Below, piece by piece: positions 1 through 8,005 of a stretch of DNA of 64,000 bases. Both the position numbers and the translations under genes were made by a program. Origin of the DNA: Maricaulis sp048270265. GTDB taxonomy: Bacteria; Pseudomonadota; Alphaproteobacteria; Caulobacterales; Maricaulaceae. The notes under the pieces were generated by a model. The model was not told where the DNA came from. It ran no database searches and saw nothing but the letters and a program-made list of their open reading frames with translations. The stretch's first letter is position 1. Each line of letters opens with the position of its first letter. The DNA is taken from contig NZ_JBLWTD010000007.1 of the NCBI RefSeq assembly GCF_048270265.1, positions 1 through 64,000 on the forward strand, written 5' to 3'.

Positions 1-242
1 TCGTCTCTACGGCAAAGCGCACTGGCGCGAACGTGCGCGGGCCGATTCCGCTGCCGACGCGCATTGAGAAATTCACCGTGCTGCGTTCGCCGCACATCGA
101 CAAGAAGTCGCGTGAGCAGTTCGAGATCCGGACCCACAAGCGCCTTCTCGATATTGTCGACCCGACCCCACAAACGGTAGACGCGCTGATGAAGCTCGAC
201 CTGTCCGCCGGCGTGGACGTCGAGATCAAGCTGGGAGCCTAG
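1..242 (+). CDS. rpsJ: 30S ribosomal protein S10 (3' part)
   Basis: The reading frame is open from base 3 and the gene starts before the window. The visible end contains GPIPLPTRIEKFTVLRSPH and RTHKRLLDIVDPTPQTVDAL, both diagnostic of S10. S10 sits in the 30S head and also serves as NusE in antitermination. It is the first gene of the S10 operon, with rplC starting 4 bases after its stop. Confidence 0.97.
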   Translation, partial: VSTAKRTGANVRGPIPLPTRIEKFTVLRSPHIDKKSREQFEIRTHKRLLDIVDPTPQTVDALMKLDLSAGVDVEIKLGA

Positions 243-246
243 GACC

Positions 247-1008
247 ATGCACCAGGAAGATCGTAGAACCGGCGTGGTTGCCCGCAAGCTCGGCATGACC
301 CGCGTTTTTGCTGAAGACGGATCGCACGTGCCCTGCACGGTGCTCCATCTTGAAGGTTGCCAGGTTGTGGCCCACAAGACCGTCGAAACCGACGGTTACC
401 TGGCGCTGCAGCTGGGTTCCGGCACGGCGAAAGCCAAGCGCACGCCAAAGGCGATGCGCGGGCATTTCGCGAAAGCCAAAGTTGCTCCCAAGCGCAAGCT
501 TGTGGAATTCCGGGTTCCGGAAACCGCAGTGATCGAAGTCGGCGCCGAGCTGACTGCCGACCACTTCGTACCAGGTCAGAAAGTTGACGTGGCCGGGACA
601 TCGATTGGTAAGGGTTTTGCAGGCGCGATGAAGCGTCACGGCTTCGGCGGTCTTCGGGCCACCCACGGCGTGTCGATTTCGCACCGCTCGCACGGTTCTA
701 CCGGTCAGTGTCAGGATCCGGGCAAGGTGTTCAAAGGCAAGAAGATGGCCGGCCATATGGGTGCCGTGCGCGTGACAACCCAGAATATCGAGGTTGTTCG
801 TGTCGATACCGATCGCGGCCTGGTGCTTGTCAAAGGTGCAGTCCCCGGTTCCGCCGGTGGCTGGGTTGAGTTGCGGGATGCCATCAAGGGTCACGGCGCT
901 GCCGATCTGCCCCTTCCTGGCAAGTTCCGTACGCTCGACGCAATCAACGCTCCGGCGGCCGATCCGGCTCCGGTGGCCGTTGATGGCGAAGAAGGAACGG
1001 AAGCATGA
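247..1008 (+). CDS. rplC: 50S ribosomal protein L3
   Basis: L3 is an early-assembly 50S protein that nucleates folding of 23S rRNA near the peptidyl transferase centre. The N-terminus (GVVARKLGMTRVF) and the central HGFGGLRATHGVSISHRS loop are characteristic. At 253 aa it is longer than E. coli L3 (about 209 aa) because of an Ala/Pro-rich acidic tail, as is common in alphaproteobacteria. Its end overlaps the rplD start by 4 bases, suggesting translational coupling. Confidence 0.97.
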   Translation: MHQEDRRTGVVARKLGMTRVFAEDGSHVPCTVLHLEGCQVVAHKTVETDGYLALQLGSGTAKAKRTPKAMRGHFAKAKVAPKRKLVEFRVPETAVIEVGAELTADHFVPGQKVDVAGTSIGKGFAGAMKRHGFGGLRATHGVSISHRSHGSTGQCQDPGKVFKGKKMAGHMGAVRVTTQNIEVVRVDTDRGLVLVKGAVPGSAGGWVELRDAIKGHGAADLPLPGKFRTLDAINAPAADPAPVAVDGEEGTEA

Positions 1009-1640
1009 AGTTCGAGGTAAAGACCCTCGCGGCGAAAAATGCCGGTGCCATCGAGCTTGACGATGCCGTTTTCGGTATCGATGAAGTTCGCGCCGACCTT
1101 TTGCAGCGTGTCGTCAAGTGGCAGCTCGCCGCTCGGCAGCAAGGAACGCACAAGACCAAGGGCCGTTCCGAAATCGCCCGCACCAAGAAGCGGTTTGGCA
1201 AGCAAAAGGGCGGCGGTACTGCACGTCATGGCGCTCGCTCTGCTCCGCAATTCGTCGGTGGTGGCAAGGCACACGGTCCTCGCGTCCGCAGCCACGCCCA
1301 CGATTTGACGAAGAAGCTGCGCTCGCTGGCCCTGTGCCATGCGCTGTCGTCCAAGGCCGGTTCGCAATCGCTCATCATTCTTGATGATGCGACGCTGAGC
1401 GCGCCCAAGACGAAGGAATTGCGCAATTCATTCGCCGGTCTCGGTGTTTCGAATGTGCTGATCATCGATGGCGAGGCCGTCAATGAGAATTTTGCACTCG
1501 CGGCTCGCAACCTGCCGTGCGTCGACGTTCTGCCCGTCCAGGGCCTGAATGTTTATGACGTGCTGCGTCGCGATACGCTGGTTTTGACCAAGTCGGCCGT
1601 GGCGAAGATCCACGAACGTCTTAGCGCGAAGGAGGCTTGA
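1005..1640 (+). CDS. rplD: 50S ribosomal protein L4
   Basis: L4 lines the peptide exit tunnel. In E. coli it also autoregulates the S10 operon; whether it does so here cannot be seen. The 211 aa product has the L4 loop KGRSEIARTKKRFGKQKGGG followed by ARHGARSAPQFVGGG. The start ATG overlaps the rplC stop as ATGA. The end carries the GGAGG ribosome-binding site used by rplW. Confidence 0.97.
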   Translation: MKFEVKTLAAKNAGAIELDDAVFGIDEVRADLLQRVVKWQLAARQQGTHKTKGRSEIARTKKRFGKQKGGGTARHGARSAPQFVGGGKAHGPRVRSHAHDLTKKLRSLALCHALSSKAGSQSLIILDDATLSAPKTKELRNSFAGLGVSNVLIIDGEAVNENFALAARNLPCVDVLPVQGLNVYDVLRRDTLVLTKSAVAKIHERLSAKEA

Positions 1641-1642
1641 AC

Positions 1643-1939
1643 ATGTCAGCTGCTGCGCGCCATTACGACACCATCCTGGGTCCAGTGATCACGGAAAAGT
1701 CCACCCTGCTGTCGGAAGACGGCAAGGTTGTCTTCTTTGTGCCGCTGAGCGCCAACAAGAAGGAGATCGCCGAGGCGGTCGAAGAGCTCTTCAAGGTGAA
1801 AGTGACGGCCGTGAACACGATCAGGATTCACGGTAAAACAAAGCGCTTCCGCGGTATCAGCGGTCGTCGTAGTGACCAGAAAAAAGCGGTCGTGACCCTC
1901 GCCGAGGGTCACTCGATCGATGTGACGACGGGGCTCTAA
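1643..1939 (+). CDS. rplW: 50S ribosomal protein L23
   Basis: L23 lies at the tunnel exit and docks trigger factor and SRP. The protein contains ITEKSTLL and the conserved KVKVTAVNTIRIHGKTKRFRG region (written over two parts: KVTAVNT, then GKTKRFRG). I chose the ATG at 1643, seven bases after GGAGG (1631-1635). An in-frame TTG two codons upstream sits too close to that site. The product is 98 aa. Confidence 0.95.
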   Translation: MSAAARHYDTILGPVITEKSTLLSEDGKVVFFVPLSANKKEIAEAVEELFKVKVTAVNTIRIHGKTKRFRGISGRRSDQKKAVVTLAEGHSIDVTTGL

Positions 1940-1940
1940 G

Positions 1941-2777
1941 ATGGCTTTGAGAACATTCAAACCAACGTCTCCGGGCCGTCGCGCTCTCGTGCTTGTGGAT
2001 CGCTCCGCACTGCACAAGGGCCGTCCGGAAAAATCCCTTGTTGAGGGTCTGTCGAAACACGGCGGCCGCAACAATACGGGACGCATCACTGCCCGCCGTA
2101 TCGGTGGCGGTGCCAAGCGTCTGTACCGTCTTGTCGACTTCAAGCGTCGCAAGTGGGACATGCCGGCTACGGTCGAGCGTCTGGAATACGATCCGAACCG
2201 GACCGCTTTCATCGCGCTGATCCAGTACGAAGATGGCGAGAAGTCCTATATCCTGGCGCCACAACGCCTGGCGGAAGGCGATGTCATCATCGCTTCGGCC
2301 AAGGTCGATGTGAAACCGGGTAATGCGATGCCGCTCAAATCGGTTCCGGTTGGCACGATCCTGCACAATGTCGAACTCAAGCCTGAGAAGGGTGGCCAGA
2401 TTGCCCGCTCTGCCGGTGCTTATGTTCAGCTGGTTGGCCGCGATAATGGCTATGCCCAGATCCGTCTGGCCTCCGGCGAGCTTCGCATGGTGTCTGACAA
2501 GTGCATGGCAACGGTCGGTGCGGTCTCTAATCCGGACCACTCGAACATCAATCTCGGCAAGGCCGGTCGCAAGCGCCACATGGGCAAGCGTCCGTCGGTC
2601 CGCGGTGTTGTCATGAACCCGGTTGATCACCCGCACGGCGGCGGCGAAGGCCGCACCTCCGGTGGTCGCCATCCGGTGACGCCATGGGGCAAGCCGACCA
2701 AGGGTGCCAAAACACGCAAGAACAAGTCTACGGACAAGTTCATCATCCGCTCGCGTCACGAACGCAAGAAGCGATAG
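1941..2777 (+). CDS. rplB: 50S ribosomal protein L2
   Basis: L2 is essential for subunit association and peptidyl transfer. The 278 aa length matches the family. The strongly conserved C-terminal MNPVDHPHGGGEGR segment, with the functionally important His in HPHGG, is present, as is the N-terminal SKHGGRNNTGRIT. It starts one base after the rplW stop. Confidence 0.98.
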   Translation: MALRTFKPTSPGRRALVLVDRSALHKGRPEKSLVEGLSKHGGRNNTGRITARRIGGGAKRLYRLVDFKRRKWDMPATVERLEYDPNRTAFIALIQYEDGEKSYILAPQRLAEGDVIIASAKVDVKPGNAMPLKSVPVGTILHNVELKPEKGGQIARSAGAYVQLVGRDNGYAQIRLASGELRMVSDKCMATVGAVSNPDHSNINLGKAGRKRHMGKRPSVRGVVMNPVDHPHGGGEGRTSGGRHPVTPWGKPTKGAKTRKNKSTDKFIIRSRHERKKR

Positions 2778-2787
2778 GGAGCCGACG

Positions 2788-3066
2788 ATGCCTCGTTCTG
2801 TCTGGAAAGGTCCGTTCGTCGACGGCTATCTGCTGAAAAAAGCGGAGAAGTCGCACGAAGGTGGCCGTAAACAAGCGATCAAGACCTGGTCGCGCCGTTC
2901 AACCATTATGCCGCAATTCGTGGGCCTGACTTTCCAGGTTCACAACGGCAACAAGTTCGTGCCTGTGCTCGTGTCGGAAGACATGGTCGGTCACAAGCTT
3001 GGTGAGTTTTCACCGACCCGGACCTATTACGGTCACGCGGCCGATAAAAAAGCGAAGCGGAGATAA
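2788..3066 (+). CDS. rpsS: 30S ribosomal protein S19
   Basis: S19 is in the 30S head and contacts the A-site finger of 23S rRNA. I chose the ATG at 2788 (MPRSVWKGPFVDGYLLKK), 7 bases after a GGGA site and matching the universal S19 start; longer in-frame extensions overlap rplB. The product is 92 aa, the usual length. The C-terminus (GEFSPTRTYYGHAADKKAKRR) is typical, given here only as a 21-residue region at the protein end. Confidence 0.97.
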   Translation: MPRSVWKGPFVDGYLLKKAEKSHEGGRKQAIKTWSRRSTIMPQFVGLTFQVHNGNKFVPVLVSEDMVGHKLGEFSPTRTYYGHAADKKAKRR

Positions 3067-3069
3067 GAG

Positions 3070-3450
3070 ATGGGAAAATCAGCCAATCCTCGCCGCGTCG
3101 CCGATAATGAAGCGCGCGCCAAGCTGCGGACGATCCGCACGAGTGGCCAGAAGCTCAACCTGGTTGCCGCACTGATCCGCGGCAAGAAGGTCGAGCGGGC
3201 TCTCGCCGATCTGGAATTCTCCCGCAAGCGTATTTCGCTTGATGTGAAGAAGACCCTCGAGTCTGCGATCGCGAACGCCGAAAACAATCACGGCCTCGAC
3301 ATCGATTCACTGATCGTTGCCGAAGCATTCGTGGGCAAGAACCTGGTGATGAAGCGTTTCCGGGCCCGTGCCCGTGGCCGCGGTGCCAAGATCCTGAAAC
3401 CGTTTTCCGAGCTCACCATCGTGGTTCGCGAAATTGAGGAGGCCGCCTGA
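3070..3450 (+). CDS. rplV: 50S ribosomal protein L22
   Basis: L22 reaches into the exit tunnel, where its beta-hairpin can mediate macrolide resistance and nascent-chain sensing. The 126 aa product carries LNLVAALIRGKKVERAL and the hairpin segment FRARARGRGAKILKP. It lies between rpsS and rpsC, and its stop overlaps the rpsC start (TGATG). Confidence 0.97.
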   Translation: MGKSANPRRVADNEARAKLRTIRTSGQKLNLVAALIRGKKVERALADLEFSRKRISLDVKKTLESAIANAENNHGLDIDSLIVAEAFVGKNLVMKRFRARARGRGAKILKPFSELTIVVREIEEAA

Positions 3451-4154
3451 TGGGTCAGAAAGTTAATCCGATCGGTCTGCGCCTCGGTATCAACCGTACC
3501 TGGGATTCCCGCTGGTATGCATCGGCTGGCGAATACGCCAAGCTGCTGCACGAAGACCTCGCGATCCGCAAAGTGCTGAAAGAGCGCCTCAAGGCCGCCA
3601 GCATTTCCAAGATCGTGATCGAGCGTCCGCACAAGAAGTGCCGGGTCACCGTTCACACGGCGCGTCCGGGTGTGGTGATCGGCAAGAAGGGCTCCGATAT
3701 CGAAGTCCTGCGCCGCGAACTCTCGAAAATGGTCGATGGCGAAGTCTTCCTGAACCTGGTTGAAGTTCGCAAGCCTGAGATCGATGCCACGCTCGTCGCG
3801 GAATCGATCGCTCAGCAGCTCGAGCGCCGTGTGGCTTTCCGCCGCGCGATGAAGCGTTCACTGCAGTCGGCGATGCGTATGGGTGCCAAGGGCTGCAAGG
3901 TCGTCTGCGGTGGCCGTCTCGGCGGTGCCGAAATCGCCCGGACCGAACAGTATAATGAAGGCTCCGTGCCGCTCCACACGCTGCGTGCGGATATCGATTA
4001 TGGGACCGCCTCCGCCAAGACCGCGATGGGTATCATCGGGATCAAGGTCTGGATCAACAAGGGCGAGATCATGGAACACGACCCGATGGCCCAGGAGCGC
4101 CGGCTCCAGGAGTCGGGTGAGCAGCGCGCCCGTTCGGGCCGCCAGGCTGCGTAA
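3450..4154 (+). CDS. rpsC: 30S ribosomal protein S3
   Basis: S3 is in the 30S head at the mRNA entry channel and contributes to mRNA helicase activity. It starts MGQKVNPIGLRLGINRTWDS. The KH-domain GXXG motif appears in GVVIGKKGSDIE, and the C-terminal domain has GGRLGGAEIARTE. The 234 aa length is normal. The start overlaps the rplV stop by one base. Confidence 0.98.
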   Translation: MGQKVNPIGLRLGINRTWDSRWYASAGEYAKLLHEDLAIRKVLKERLKAASISKIVIERPHKKCRVTVHTARPGVVIGKKGSDIEVLRRELSKMVDGEVFLNLVEVRKPEIDATLVAESIAQQLERRVAFRRAMKRSLQSAMRMGAKGCKVVCGGRLGGAEIARTEQYNEGSVPLHTLRADIDYGTASAKTAMGIIGIKVWINKGEIMEHDPMAQERRLQESGEQRARSGRQAA

Positions 4155-4166
4155 GGAAATCGGGTC

Positions 4167-4580
4167 ATGCTGCAACCGAAACGTACAAAATTCCGCAAAG
4201 CCCATAAGGGTCGGATCAAGGGTGTTGCCAAAGGCGGCTTCACGCTGAACTTCGGATCTTACGGTCTTAAGGCGCTTGAGCCTGAACGCGTTACCGCGCG
4301 TCAGATTGAAGCGACCCGCCGCGCCATTACCCGTCATATGAAACGGGCAGGGCGCGTGTGGATCCGTATCTTCCCGGACGTGCCGGTTTCCAAGAAACCG
4401 ACTGAAGTCCGGATGGGTAAAGGTAAGGGCACGCCAGAATTCTGGGCGTGTCGTGTGAAACCGGGCCGGATCATGTTCGAAATCGACGGTGTTCCGGACG
4501 ATGTCGCACGTGAGGCCCTGTCGCTCGGCGCTGCAAAGCTGCCGATCAAGACAAAAATCGTCGCCCGGTTGGGCGAGTAA
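4167..4580 (+). CDS. rplP: 50S ribosomal protein L16
   Basis: L16 stabilises the A-site tRNA and the L7/L12 stalk base. The protein starts MLQPKRTKFRKAHKGRIKG and contains RVWIRIFPDVPVSKKPTEVR and MGKGKGTPEFW, all hallmarks of the family. The Arg in the IFPD region is the residue hydroxylated by YcfD in E. coli. The length is 137 aa. Confidence 0.98.
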   Translation: MLQPKRTKFRKAHKGRIKGVAKGGFTLNFGSYGLKALEPERVTARQIEATRRAITRHMKRAGRVWIRIFPDVPVSKKPTEVRMGKGKGTPEFWACRVKPGRIMFEIDGVPDDVAREALSLGAAKLPIKTKIVARLGE

Positions 4581-4594
4581 GGGAGAGCGGAACG

Positions 4595-4801
4595 ATGAAA
4601 CCCGTTGACGTTCGCGCCATGACCGAAGATCAGCTGAAGGATAATATCCTCAAGCTGAAAAAGGAGCAGTTCAATCTGCGCTTCCAGGCGGCTACAGGCC
4701 AGCTGGAAAACACGGCTCGTTTTACCCAGGTTCGCCGCGACATCGCGCGTCTCCGGACCATTCAAAGCGAGCGCAAGTCGCAGCAAGAGCAAGGGAGTTA
4801 A
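4595..4801 (+). CDS. rpmC: 50S ribosomal protein L29
   Basis: This small all-helical protein sits near the tunnel exit beside L23. The 68 aa product has the L29 core ELKDNILKLKKEQFNLRFQ-like segment and the ENTARFTQVRRDIARLRT helix that defines the family. A GGGAGAG site lies 8 bases upstream of the ATG. rpsQ starts 3 bases after the stop. Confidence 0.96.
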   Translation: MKPVDVRAMTEDQLKDNILKLKKEQFNLRFQAATGQLENTARFTQVRRDIARLRTIQSERKSQQEQGS

Positions 4802-4804
4802 GCG

Positions 4805-5041
4805 ATGCCGAGGCGTATCCTGCAAGGCGTCGTGGTGAGCGATAAAGGTACCAAAACCGTTGTGGTTCGGGTGGAGCGGACATTCCTGCACCCCCTGCTT
4901 CGCAAGACGGTTCGCCGTACCAAGCGTTATCACGCGCATGACGAGCAATCCGCATTCAAGGTCGGTGATATGATCCAGATCCAGGAATGTGCACCCAAGT
5001 CGAAACTTAAGCGGTGGGAGGTAGTTCCGGGTCAAGCCTAG
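4805..5041 (+). CDS. rpsQ: 30S ribosomal protein S17
   Basis: S17 is an OB-fold primary 16S rRNA binder. The protein starts MPRRILQGVVVSDKGTKTVV and contains LHPLLRKTVRRTKRYHAHDE, conserved in S17. The 78 aa length is normal. The 40-base gap to rplN is longer than its neighbours' gaps and contains the strong AAGGAGGA site used by rplN. Confidence 0.97.
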   Translation: MPRRILQGVVVSDKGTKTVVVRVERTFLHPLLRKTVRRTKRYHAHDEQSAFKVGDMIQIQECAPKSKLKRWEVVPGQA

Positions 5042-5081
5042 GCTTGAACTGGAAAACGCCATCTCATAAGGAGGATCTGCG

Positions 5082-5450
5082 ATGATCCAGATGCAGACAA
5101 ATCTGGACGTGGCCGACAATTCCGGCGCACGCCGTGTGCAGTGCATTAAGGTGCTCGGCGGCGCCAAGCGCCGTTATGCCCACGTCGGCGACATTATTGT
5201 CGTTTCCGTCAAGGAAGCCATTCCACGCGGCCGCGTGAAAAAGGGTGATGTCCGCAAAGCGGTCGTCGTTCGCGTCCGTAAGGACATCAAGCGCAAGGAC
5301 GGTACCGTCATTCGCTTTGATTCCAATTCGGCTGTCCTGATCAACAATAATAACGAGCCGCTCGGCACGCGTATCTTCGGACCGGTTCCGCGCGAACTTC
5401 GCGCCAAGAACCACATGAAGATCATCTCGCTGGCTCCGGAGGTGCTGTAA
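5082..5450 (+). CDS. rplN: 50S ribosomal protein L14
   Basis: L14 lies at the subunit interface (bridge B8) and is the target of the silencing factor RsfS. The 122 aa length is exact for the family. It starts MIQMQTNLDVADNSGARRVQ and ends with LRAKNHMKIISLAPEVL. AAGGAGGA lies 6-13 bases before the ATG, one of the strongest ribosome-binding sites in the cluster. Its stop overlaps the rplX start. Confidence 0.98.
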   Translation: MIQMQTNLDVADNSGARRVQCIKVLGGAKRRYAHVGDIIVVSVKEAIPRGRVKKGDVRKAVVVRVRKDIKRKDGTVIRFDSNSAVLINNNNEPLGTRIFGPVPRELRAKNHMKIISLAPEVL

Positions 5451-5767
5451 TGGCTGCCAAGATCAAGAAGGGCGACAAGGTCGTCATTCTCGCTGGCCGT
5501 GACAAGGGCAAGACCGGCGAAGTCATGAAAGTGATTCCAGCCGAGGACCGGATGATCGTTGCCGGCGTGAACGTGGTGAAACGCCACACACGCGCAACGC
5601 AAGCCGATCCAGGCGGGATCAAGGAAAAAGAAGCCACGATCCACAAATCCAATGTGGCTCTGGTCGATCCGAAAACTGGTGAGCCGACCCGTGTCGGTTT
5701 CAAGACGCTTGATGACGGCCGCAAGGTTCGTTTCGCCAAAAGTTCGGGTGAGGTGATCGATGTCTGA
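5450..5767 (+). CDS. rplX: 50S ribosomal protein L24
   Basis: L24 is an assembly initiator with a KOW motif, seen here as KKGDKVVILAGRDKGKTGEV. The VVKRHTRATQADPGGIKEKE segment is family-specific. The product is 105 aa. Its end overlaps rplE by 8 bases, so the two genes are probably translationally coupled. Confidence 0.97.
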   Translation: MAAKIKKGDKVVILAGRDKGKTGEVMKVIPAEDRMIVAGVNVVKRHTRATQADPGGIKEKEATIHKSNVALVDPKTGEPTRVGFKTLDDGRKVRFAKSSGEVIDV

Positions 5768-6314
5768 TTCATACACGCCACGCCTTCGCACGAAATATCG
5801 CGAGGAAATCCGCGATAAGCTGAAGGAAAAGTTCGGCTACGCCAACGTCATGCAGATCCCGCGCCTGGACAAGGTCGTGATCAATATGGGTGTTGGTGAA
5901 GCAGCCCAGGATTCCAAGAAGATCAAGGGCGCGCTCGAAGACCTCCAGGCGATCTCCGGCCAGAAGCCGGTCCAGACCGTCGCGAAGAATTCGATCGCTG
6001 GCTTCAAGCTGCGCGAAGAACAGGTGATCGGGGCCAAAGTAACCCTGCGCCAGGATCGCATGTACGAGTTCCTCGACAGGCTGATCACGATCGCGCTTCC
6101 GCGGGTCCGGGATTTCCGTGGCCTGAACGGCAAGAGCTTCGATGGTCGCGGCAATTACGCGATGGGCTTGAAAGAACATATCGTTTTCCCTGAGATCGAC
6201 TATGACAAGGTCGAGAAGATCCGGGGCATGGACATTGTGGTGTGCACCACCGCAAATTCGGATGAAGAAGCGAAGGCTTTGTTGGCCGAGTTCGATTTTC
6301 CGTTTTCGAACTAA
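5760..6314 (+). CDS. rplE: 50S ribosomal protein L5
   Basis: L5 binds 5S rRNA and contacts the P-site tRNA. The 184 aa product contains VMQIPRLDKVVINMGVGEA, GQKPVQTVAKNSIAGFKLR and GRGNYAMGLKEHIVFPEIDY, which define the family. It overlaps rplX at its start. A 48-base gap with a GC-rich leader and an AGGAGAG site precedes rpsN. Confidence 0.98.
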   Translation: MSDSYTPRLRTKYREEIRDKLKEKFGYANVMQIPRLDKVVINMGVGEAAQDSKKIKGALEDLQAISGQKPVQTVAKNSIAGFKLREEQVIGAKVTLRQDRMYEFLDRLITIALPRVRDFRGLNGKSFDGRGNYAMGLKEHIVFPEIDYDKVEKIRGMDIVVCTTANSDEEAKALLAEFDFPFSN

Positions 6315-6362
6315 CGCAACAAGGGCGCGGGCCGATCGGGCCCTGCACGCAGGAGAGACTAA

Positions 6363-6668
6363 ATGGCGAAAAAATCTGCAGTGGAGCGCAATCGCAAGCG
6401 CGAGCTCTTGGTCAAGCGTTATGCGACCAAGCGCGAGCAGCTGAAGTCGATTGCGCGTAATAAGGACCTGCCGGTTGAGGAGCGCTTTGCCGCTCAGCTC
6501 AAGCTGGCAAGCCTGCCGCGGAATTCCGCGGTATCGCGCGTGCGCAACCGTTGCCTGGTCTCGGGCCGGCCGCGTGCTTTCTATCGCAAGTTCCGCATGT
6601 CGCGTATCGCGATGCGTGATCTGGCCAGCCAGGGCTTGGTGCCCGGCATGGTCAAGTCGAGCTGGTAA
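6363..6668 (+). CDS. rpsN: 30S ribosomal protein S14
   Basis: S14 is in the 30S head. The 101 aa product is the long, zinc-independent (C-minus) form: it lacks the CXXC pairs of the short zinc form and has the standard SRVRNRCLVSGRPRAFYRKF segment. The paired Cys residues of zinc-type S14 are not seen. An AGGAGAG site lies upstream of the ATG. Confidence 0.97.
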   Translation: MAKKSAVERNRKRELLVKRYATKREQLKSIARNKDLPVEERFAAQLKLASLPRNSAVSRVRNRCLVSGRPRAFYRKFRMSRIAMRDLASQGLVPGMVKSSW

Positions 6669-6680
6669 GGGAGCGCGAAC

Positions 6681-7076
6681 ATGGTGAATGATCCTCTCGG
6701 CGATATGTTGACCCGTATCCGTAATGCGCTGATGCGCAACAAGCGGACTGTCAGCACGCCAGCCTCGGCCCTGCGCCGTCGCGTTCTCGAAGTTCTGAAG
6801 AGTGAAGGCTATATCCGCGACTATGCGGAAGTCGAACACTCGACGGGCATGAAAGAACTCGAAATCGAGCTGAAATACTACGAAGGTGACTCGGTGATCC
6901 AGAATATCAAACGGATCTCGAAGCCAGGTCGCCGCGTCTATTCCGGCGTTAAAGATATCGCCCTCGTCCAGAACGGCCTCGGCATCGCTATCCTGTCCAC
7001 CCCTCAGGGTGTGATGTCGGATACGAGTGCCCGTGAAGCCAATGTGGGCGGGGAAATTCTCTGCCACGTAAGCTAA
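6681..7076 (+). CDS. rpsH: 30S ribosomal protein S8
   Basis: S8 is a primary 16S rRNA binder and, in E. coli, the translational repressor of the spc operon. The start MVNDPLGDMLTRIRNALMRN and the C-terminal QGVMSDTSAREANVGGEILC are typical. The 131 aa length matches. It starts 12 bases after rpsN with a GGGAG site. Confidence 0.98.
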   Translation: MVNDPLGDMLTRIRNALMRNKRTVSTPASALRRRVLEVLKSEGYIRDYAEVEHSTGMKELEIELKYYEGDSVIQNIKRISKPGRRVYSGVKDIALVQNGLGIAILSTPQGVMSDTSAREANVGGEILCHVS

Positions 7077-7088
7077 GGGGGCGCACCT

Positions 7089-7622
7089 ATGTCACGTATC
7101 GGTAAACTCCCAGTCGCGATTCCGGCCAATGTCACCACGACGCTGACCGAGACCGGCCTGACCGTCAAAGGACCCAAGGGCGAATTGTCCATGGTGTTCG
7201 TTCCTGAGGTGTCTGTCACCCAGGAAGAGGACGGCTTCAAGGTCACGCCTCGCGACATGACGAAGCGCGCACGTTCCATGTGGGGCTTGCAGCGCGCACT
7301 GGTGGCCAATCTGGTCCAGGGTGTCACAGCGGGTTACGAGAAGAACCTCGAGCTTGTCGGCGTCGGTTATCGCGCTGCCATGCAGGGCAATGCCGTGAAG
7401 CTGGCCCTCGGCCTGTCGCACGACGTTGTCTATGAGCCGCCTGCAGGCGTCACGATTTCATCTACGAAGCCCACCGAGATCAAGATCGAAGGTGCGGACA
7501 AGCAGAAGGTTGGCCAGGTTGCCGCCGAAATCCGCCGCTTCCGTCCGCCTGAGCCTTACAAGGGCAAGGGTATCAAATATGCTGGCGAATACATTCGCCG
7601 CAAAGAAGGCAAGAAGAAGTAG
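7089..7622 (+). CDS. rplF: 50S ribosomal protein L6
   Basis: L6 lies near the factor-binding site below the L7/L12 stalk. The 177 aa product has two L6 repeats, starts MSRIGKLPVAIP, and ends with RRFRPPEPYKGKGIKYAGE, the conserved C-terminal signature. A GGGGGC site precedes the ATG. Confidence 0.98.
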   Translation: MSRIGKLPVAIPANVTTTLTETGLTVKGPKGELSMVFVPEVSVTQEEDGFKVTPRDMTKRARSMWGLQRALVANLVQGVTAGYEKNLELVGVGYRAAMQGNAVKLALGLSHDVVYEPPAGVTISSTKPTEIKIEGADKQKVGQVAAEIRRFRPPEPYKGKGIKYAGEYIRRKEGKKK

Positions 7623-7630
7623 GGCGAGCG

Positions 7631-7993
7631 ATGAAAAACCAACGCGAAAAATCAGTCCGGCGCGCCCAGCGCACCCGGACCCGTCTGCGGAAATTCGCCA
7701 ATGGGCGCCTGCGCCTGTCCGTCTTCCGTTCTTCGAAGAACATCTATGCCCAGATCATCGACGACACGAATGGCGTCACTGTCGCCTCCGCGTGCTCGCT
7801 CGAGGAAGCTGCCAAGAAGGAGCACCCGAAGGGGGGCGATGTCACGGCAGCGGGTATCGTCGGCAAGATGATCGCCGAACGCGCCGTCAAGGCTGGCGTG
7901 AAAGAGGTCGTCTTCGATCGCGGCGGCAATATGTTTCACGGGCGTGTCAAAGCGCTTGCAGAGGCGGCCCGCGAGGGCGGCCTGAGCTTTTAA
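7631..7993 (+). CDS. rplR: 50S ribosomal protein L18
   Basis: L18 helps attach 5S rRNA to the 50S subunit. The 120 aa product has a basic N-terminus, the RLSVFRSSKNIYAQIIDD strand segment, and the C-terminal VVFDRGGNMFHGRVKALAEA. The last part is the L18 signature. It starts 9 bases after the rplF stop. Confidence 0.97.
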   Translation: MKNQREKSVRRAQRTRTRLRKFANGRLRLSVFRSSKNIYAQIIDDTNGVTVASACSLEEAAKKEHPKGGDVTAAGIVGKMIAERAVKAGVKEVVFDRGGNMFHGRVKALAEAAREGGLSF

Positions 7994-8005
7994 GGGAGCG
8001 GACGC